A stretch of 64,000 bases of DNA, taken from Pseudomonas sp. GOM7. GTDB lineage: Bacteria > Pseudomonadota > Gammaproteobacteria > Pseudomonadales > Pseudomonadaceae. The stretch is from NCBI RefSeq assembly GCF_026723825.1, contig NZ_CP113519.1, forward strand, positions 3,968,001 through 4,032,000. The letters are read 5' to 3'. Under the pieces are notes generated by a model. The model was given only the letters and a program-made list of their open reading frames with translations. It had not been told where the DNA came from and did no database searches. Numbering within the stretch: the first letter of the stretch is position 1; each line of letters starts with the position of its first letter. Positions 61,539 to 64,000 of this stretch are shown piece after piece. Made by a program: the position numbers and the translations under genes.

Positions 61539-62252
61539 TCAGCGCCCCAGAGCCAGATCGATATAACGTTTGAATATGGCCAGCATCGCCTGCCTGTCCT
61601 GTTGCTCGATACCTTCGAGCAAGCCTCGATACTCCATCTGCAGGATGAGGGCCGTCAACAGTTCTCCATCCTCTTGCGGCTGACTGGAACCCAGTATTTC
61701 AAAGAAGTGCGTGACACCCTGCAAAAGTATCCACCGATGCGCCTGCGCCAAGCCGTACAAACGTGGATTGAGCAGTGACTCGAGGAAAAAGGCTCGTTCG
61801 GCGATCAGATGCTCGCGCCGCTCCTGCAACTGGTTGTGGATGTACTGCATGGCGAGTTCGGCAAGTTCGTCCACCACCTGCTGGCGAGCCTCGGCGCTGC
61901 CATCGAGTCGAGCAGCCAGTGCCACCACGACGGCTTGCATGCTTTGCCAGAATTCGGCCATGTACTCTGCGCTACGTTCGACGAACTGGGCGAAGGTGTC
62001 GGTAATGAGATCGTTGATGTCTTTGAAATAGTAGGTGGTAGCCGAGAGCGGCACATTCGCCTCGCTCGCCACCGCACGATGACGCACCGCGCGCACGCCA
62101 TCGCGGACGATGATGCGCATGGAGGCGTCGAGGATGGCCTGGCGGCGCTGCTCGCTGCCCTTGCGGCTGGTCTTGCGACCCTGGTACTGAACGCTTTCTG
62201 CGACTGCGTTGGCCGCCTCGGCGGCACTCGGGGGGAACGGTATATGGTTCAC
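61539..62252 (-). CDS. TetR-family regulator
   Basis: About 237 residues from a GTG at 62252 (GAGGG ten bases upstream; an upstream in-frame ATG at 62276 would add eight residues). HTH: RRQAILDASMRIIVRDGVRAVRHRAVASEANVPLSATTYYFKDINDLITDTF, with a helical ligand domain. Located next to lysS as I recall for an unnamed TetR gene in P. aeruginosa. A perfect palindrome lies about 70 bp upstream of the start. Confidence 0.88.
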   Translation of the reverse strand: MNHIPFPPSAAEAANAVAESVQYQGRKTSRKGSEQRRQAILDASMRIIVRDGVRAVRHRAVASEANVPLSATTYYFKDINDLITDTFAQFVERSAEYMAEFWQSMQAVVVALAARLDGSAEARQQVVDELAELAMQYIHNQLQERREHLIAERAFFLESLLNPRLYGLAQAHRWILLQGVTHFFEILGSSQPQEDGELLTALILQMEYRGLLEGIEQQDRQAMLAIFKRYIDLALGR

Positions 62253-62317
62253 GACAAGGCAACCCTCTGGGTACAAATCATGCCTGGAGAGTAATGGCTT
62301 AGCGGGACGACCAAAAG

Positions 62318-62334
62318 ATTCCGCTACGCGGAAT
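62318..62334. promoter_or_regulatory. Palindrome ATTCCGC-TAC-GCGGAAT upstream of the TetR gene
   Basis: Perfect 7-bp arms, 66-82 bp upstream of the TetR start, a reasonable autoregulatory operator; the rest of 62253-62489 shows nothing else of note. Confidence 0.4.
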
Positions 62335-62489
62335 GATGCTATTTTGATGGCGAATGTTGAATTTGGCCGGAATTGACCGGAAAAAAGCGGCTAAAAGGCG
62401 AATAAAAGGTGCTCCGATGCGCACCGACCAAGGTGTAGGAGCAAGTCACCTGCCAGCCGAACCCCACAAGCCGCTCGAACGCCGAAAAA

Positions 62490-63276
62490 GGTTCATCGCA
62501 TTTTCAGGGGGAATGCCTGGTTGACACCGGACTGGCAAGTTTGTGTGAGTGCTTGTTGTTTGTTCGGGTGTTTGTTCCGAATTGCCGCGTTTTTGCTGAT
62601 GTTTTTGGTTTCGCCCTCCCGGGCGAGTCACTTTGCGGGCAAAGTAACCAAAACCTTCCGCCCGATCATCCGGCCCTCGCTGCGCGAGGGTTCGCTCACT
62701 CCATCGCCGCTCCAGAGGCCCGCCACGGTGGGGCCATCCCTGGCCCATCGTGGCTCTCGCGACATCCATGTCGCTCGACCTCTTCCACGACGACTCCGTT
62801 CGCCCTCCTGGGCGGGCTCTGCACGCGCCTGAGCCCGAGGTAACCCAGAAGTAGTACGGAGTGCTTGAATATGAGGTCAGCCTTAGGGCTGACCAGAATG
62901 CCGGCCGCAGGCCGGCAAACTATTCAAGTGAGTGAAACTGTACGAATGAAAGTATTGGTTTAATTCGACAGCCACATCGCGACTTCACAGCCGCCAGAGC
63001 ACGCAGGACTAACCTGGTATACCTGTTCGTTCAGGCGCGCGAGTGGCCCCTTCAGGAGGGTGAGTGGAATTGTTGCGTAGAGGGGCGGGGGCGCCTAGCT
63101 CGGATGGCGGGGCTGCCTTTTTGCCTTCTTTTGTGGCGTTTGACAAAAGAAGGTCGCCGGGGGGCGAAACGGGAGGCATCAGCTAAACACTGATAAGTAG
63201 CTAGAACACCGAAACCAACACACAAACTTGCCAGTCCGGTGTTAATACTGATTTCCTCGAGATTCCGCGAAGAACC
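62490..63276. mobile_element. Large hairpin element, copy E (0.79 kb, right half shortened)
   Basis: Left end GGTTCATCGCATTTTCAGG, right end (reversed) GGTTCTTCGCGGAATCTCG. The left half is A-like but with changed stems (CTTTG-CGGG-CAAAG, CCCTCGC-TGC-GCGAGGG); the right half lacks the section between GTAGAGG and GGATGGCGGGG. Central hairpins are present at about 62876-62922. CCGAAAAA lies at 62482-62489 and again at 63275-63282, overlapping the right end by two bases. It abuts the lysS terminator. Confidence 0.85.
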
Positions 63277-63277
63277 G

Positions 63278-63314
63278 AAAAAAAACGCCGCACTCCGTTA
63301 CCGGATGCGGCGTT
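63278..63314 (-). terminator. Intrinsic terminator of lysS
   Basis: On the minus strand AACGCCGCA (63306-63314) pairs with TGCGGCGTT (63284-63292) across a 13-base loop, followed by a T-tract (the A run at 63278-63285 on the plus strand). Element E ends immediately next to this T-tract. Confidence 0.8.
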
Positions 63315-63363
63315 CTTTTCTACGAATCATTAGCAGGGTTCACAGTGAGCCCCTGCCAAGGCA

Positions 63364-64000
63364 TCAAGCCTGTGGGCGCATGTGCGGGAAGAGGATGACG
63401 TCGCGGATCGATGGCGAGTTGGTCAGCAGCATCACCAGGCGGTCGATGCCGATGCCTTCACCGGCGGTGGGCGGCATGCCGTACTCCAGGGCACGGACGA
63501 AGTCGGCGTCGTAGTGCATGGCCTCGTCGTCACCGGCATCCTTCTCCGCCACCTGGGCGAGGAAGCGCTCGGCCTGGTCTTCGGCATCGTTGAGCTCGGA
63601 GTAGGCGTTGGCGATCTCGCGGCCACCGATGAACAGCTCGAAGCGGTCGGTCACAGCCGGATTCTGGTCGTTGCGACGGGCCAGCGGCGAGACCTCGAAC
63701 GGATACTCGGTGATGAAGTGCGGCTGCTCCAGCTTGCTCTCCACCAGCTCCTCGAAAATCATCACCTGCAGCTTGCCCAGGCCTTCGTGGCCAAGCACCT
63801 TGGCGCCGGCCTTCTTGGCGATGGCGCGGGCCTTCTCGACGTCGTTCAGGTCAGCTTCGCTGATGTCCGGGTTGTACTTGAGGATCGAGTCGTACACCGA
63901 CAGGCGCACGAAGGGCTCGCCGAAATGGAACACCTTGTCGCCATACGGCACGTCGGTGCTGCCCAGCACGGCCAGGGCCAGCTCGCGGAACAGTTCCTCG
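63364..64000 (-). CDS. lysS: Lysyl-tRNA synthetase, partial (N-terminal part outside window)
   Basis: The C-terminal about 211 residues of a class II lysyl-tRNA synthetase. Motif 3 is seen in GIGIDRLVMLLTNSPSIRDVILFPHMRPQA, preceded by RNDQNPAVTDRFELFIGGREIANAYSELNDAEDQAERF. Charges tRNA(Lys). The frame is open to the window end. Terminator at 63278-63314. Confidence 0.95.
   Translation of the reverse strand, partial: EELFRELALAVLGSTDVPYGDKVFHFGEPFVRLSVYDSILKYNPDISEADLNDVEKARAIAKKAGAKVLGHEGLGKLQVMIFEELVESKLEQPHFITEYPFEVSPLARRNDQNPAVTDRFELFIGGREIANAYSELNDAEDQAERFLAQVAEKDAGDDEAMHYDADFVRALEYGMPPTAGEGIGIDRLVMLLTNSPSIRDVILFPHMRPQA

Overview
The window is chromosomal DNA of a high-GC gammaproteobacterium, almost certainly a Pseudomonas (gene content and order fit the P. 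mendocina / P. oleovorans / P. alcaliphila branch, an inference from memory of gene neighbourhoods, not from a search). It is dense, mostly housekeeping sequence; I see no rRNA, tRNA, CRISPR array, intact transposase or prophage. 

Layout. 1-4.3 kb: partial alpha/beta hydrolase and class II aldolase, an lrgAB-type holin-like pair with a divergent LysR regulator, a DUF985 cupin and a flavodoxin. 4.4-9.9 kb: a probable blue-light response block: a short LOV photoreceptor (photoactive Cys53), a PilZ protein, a MerR/LitR regulator lacking the B12-ligand residues, a DCC-family redox protein, a monooxygenase-like membrane protein, and the pterin genes folM-folE-folX. 10-14 kb: small conserved genes, azlCD, AraC and GNAT genes. 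14-20 kb: a very large solute-symporter/histidine kinase/receiver hybrid, an MgtC/DUF4010 membrane protein and a MerR regulator. 20-29 kb: hydrolase, rmuC, a Sel1-repeat protein, a decayed RES-domain gene, the ydbH-ynbE-ydbL envelope operon and grxD. 29-40 kb: molybdopterin oxidoreductase, lipoprotein, argF with an ABC ATPase, phzF-like, glpK, ybaK, glpR, glpD and bacterioferritin. 40-56 kb: RND efflux pair with TetR, rsmJ, an EF-hand-like protein, extensin-like, DUF72, tsaB, acid phosphatase, adk, ppc and a DUF4398/OmpA envelope pair. 57-64 kb: hydrolase, TIGR00266/AIM24 protein, a QEGLA-motif putative metallopeptidase, lipoprotein, TetR and the 3' part of lysS.

The most unusual signal is not a protein. 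Five intergenic regions (about 21.1, 28.3, 47.2, 56.6 and 62.5 kb) hold copies of an about 0.8-0.9 kb transposase-less element. Each has long terminal inverted repeats and two diverged, inverted half-modules, each half being a string of small hairpins. The stems change between copies and halves by paired (compensatory) substitutions, which points to selection on a folded nucleic acid. One copy is flanked by a perfect 8-bp direct repeat lying in the T-tract of a transcription terminator, another sits at a terminator with a near-perfect repeat, and two copies sit at or in a second, smaller inverted-repeat element. The smaller element (about 0.2 kb) repeatedly supplies the stop codon of the gene next to it.

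Genes that probably act together: LOV + LitR controlling pterin synthesis; glpR/glpD/glpK in glycerol use with a textbook GlpR operator before glpD; ydbH-ynbE-ydbL in envelope lipid transport; the RND pair with its divergent TetR regulator; and azlCD with the adjacent AraC gene.
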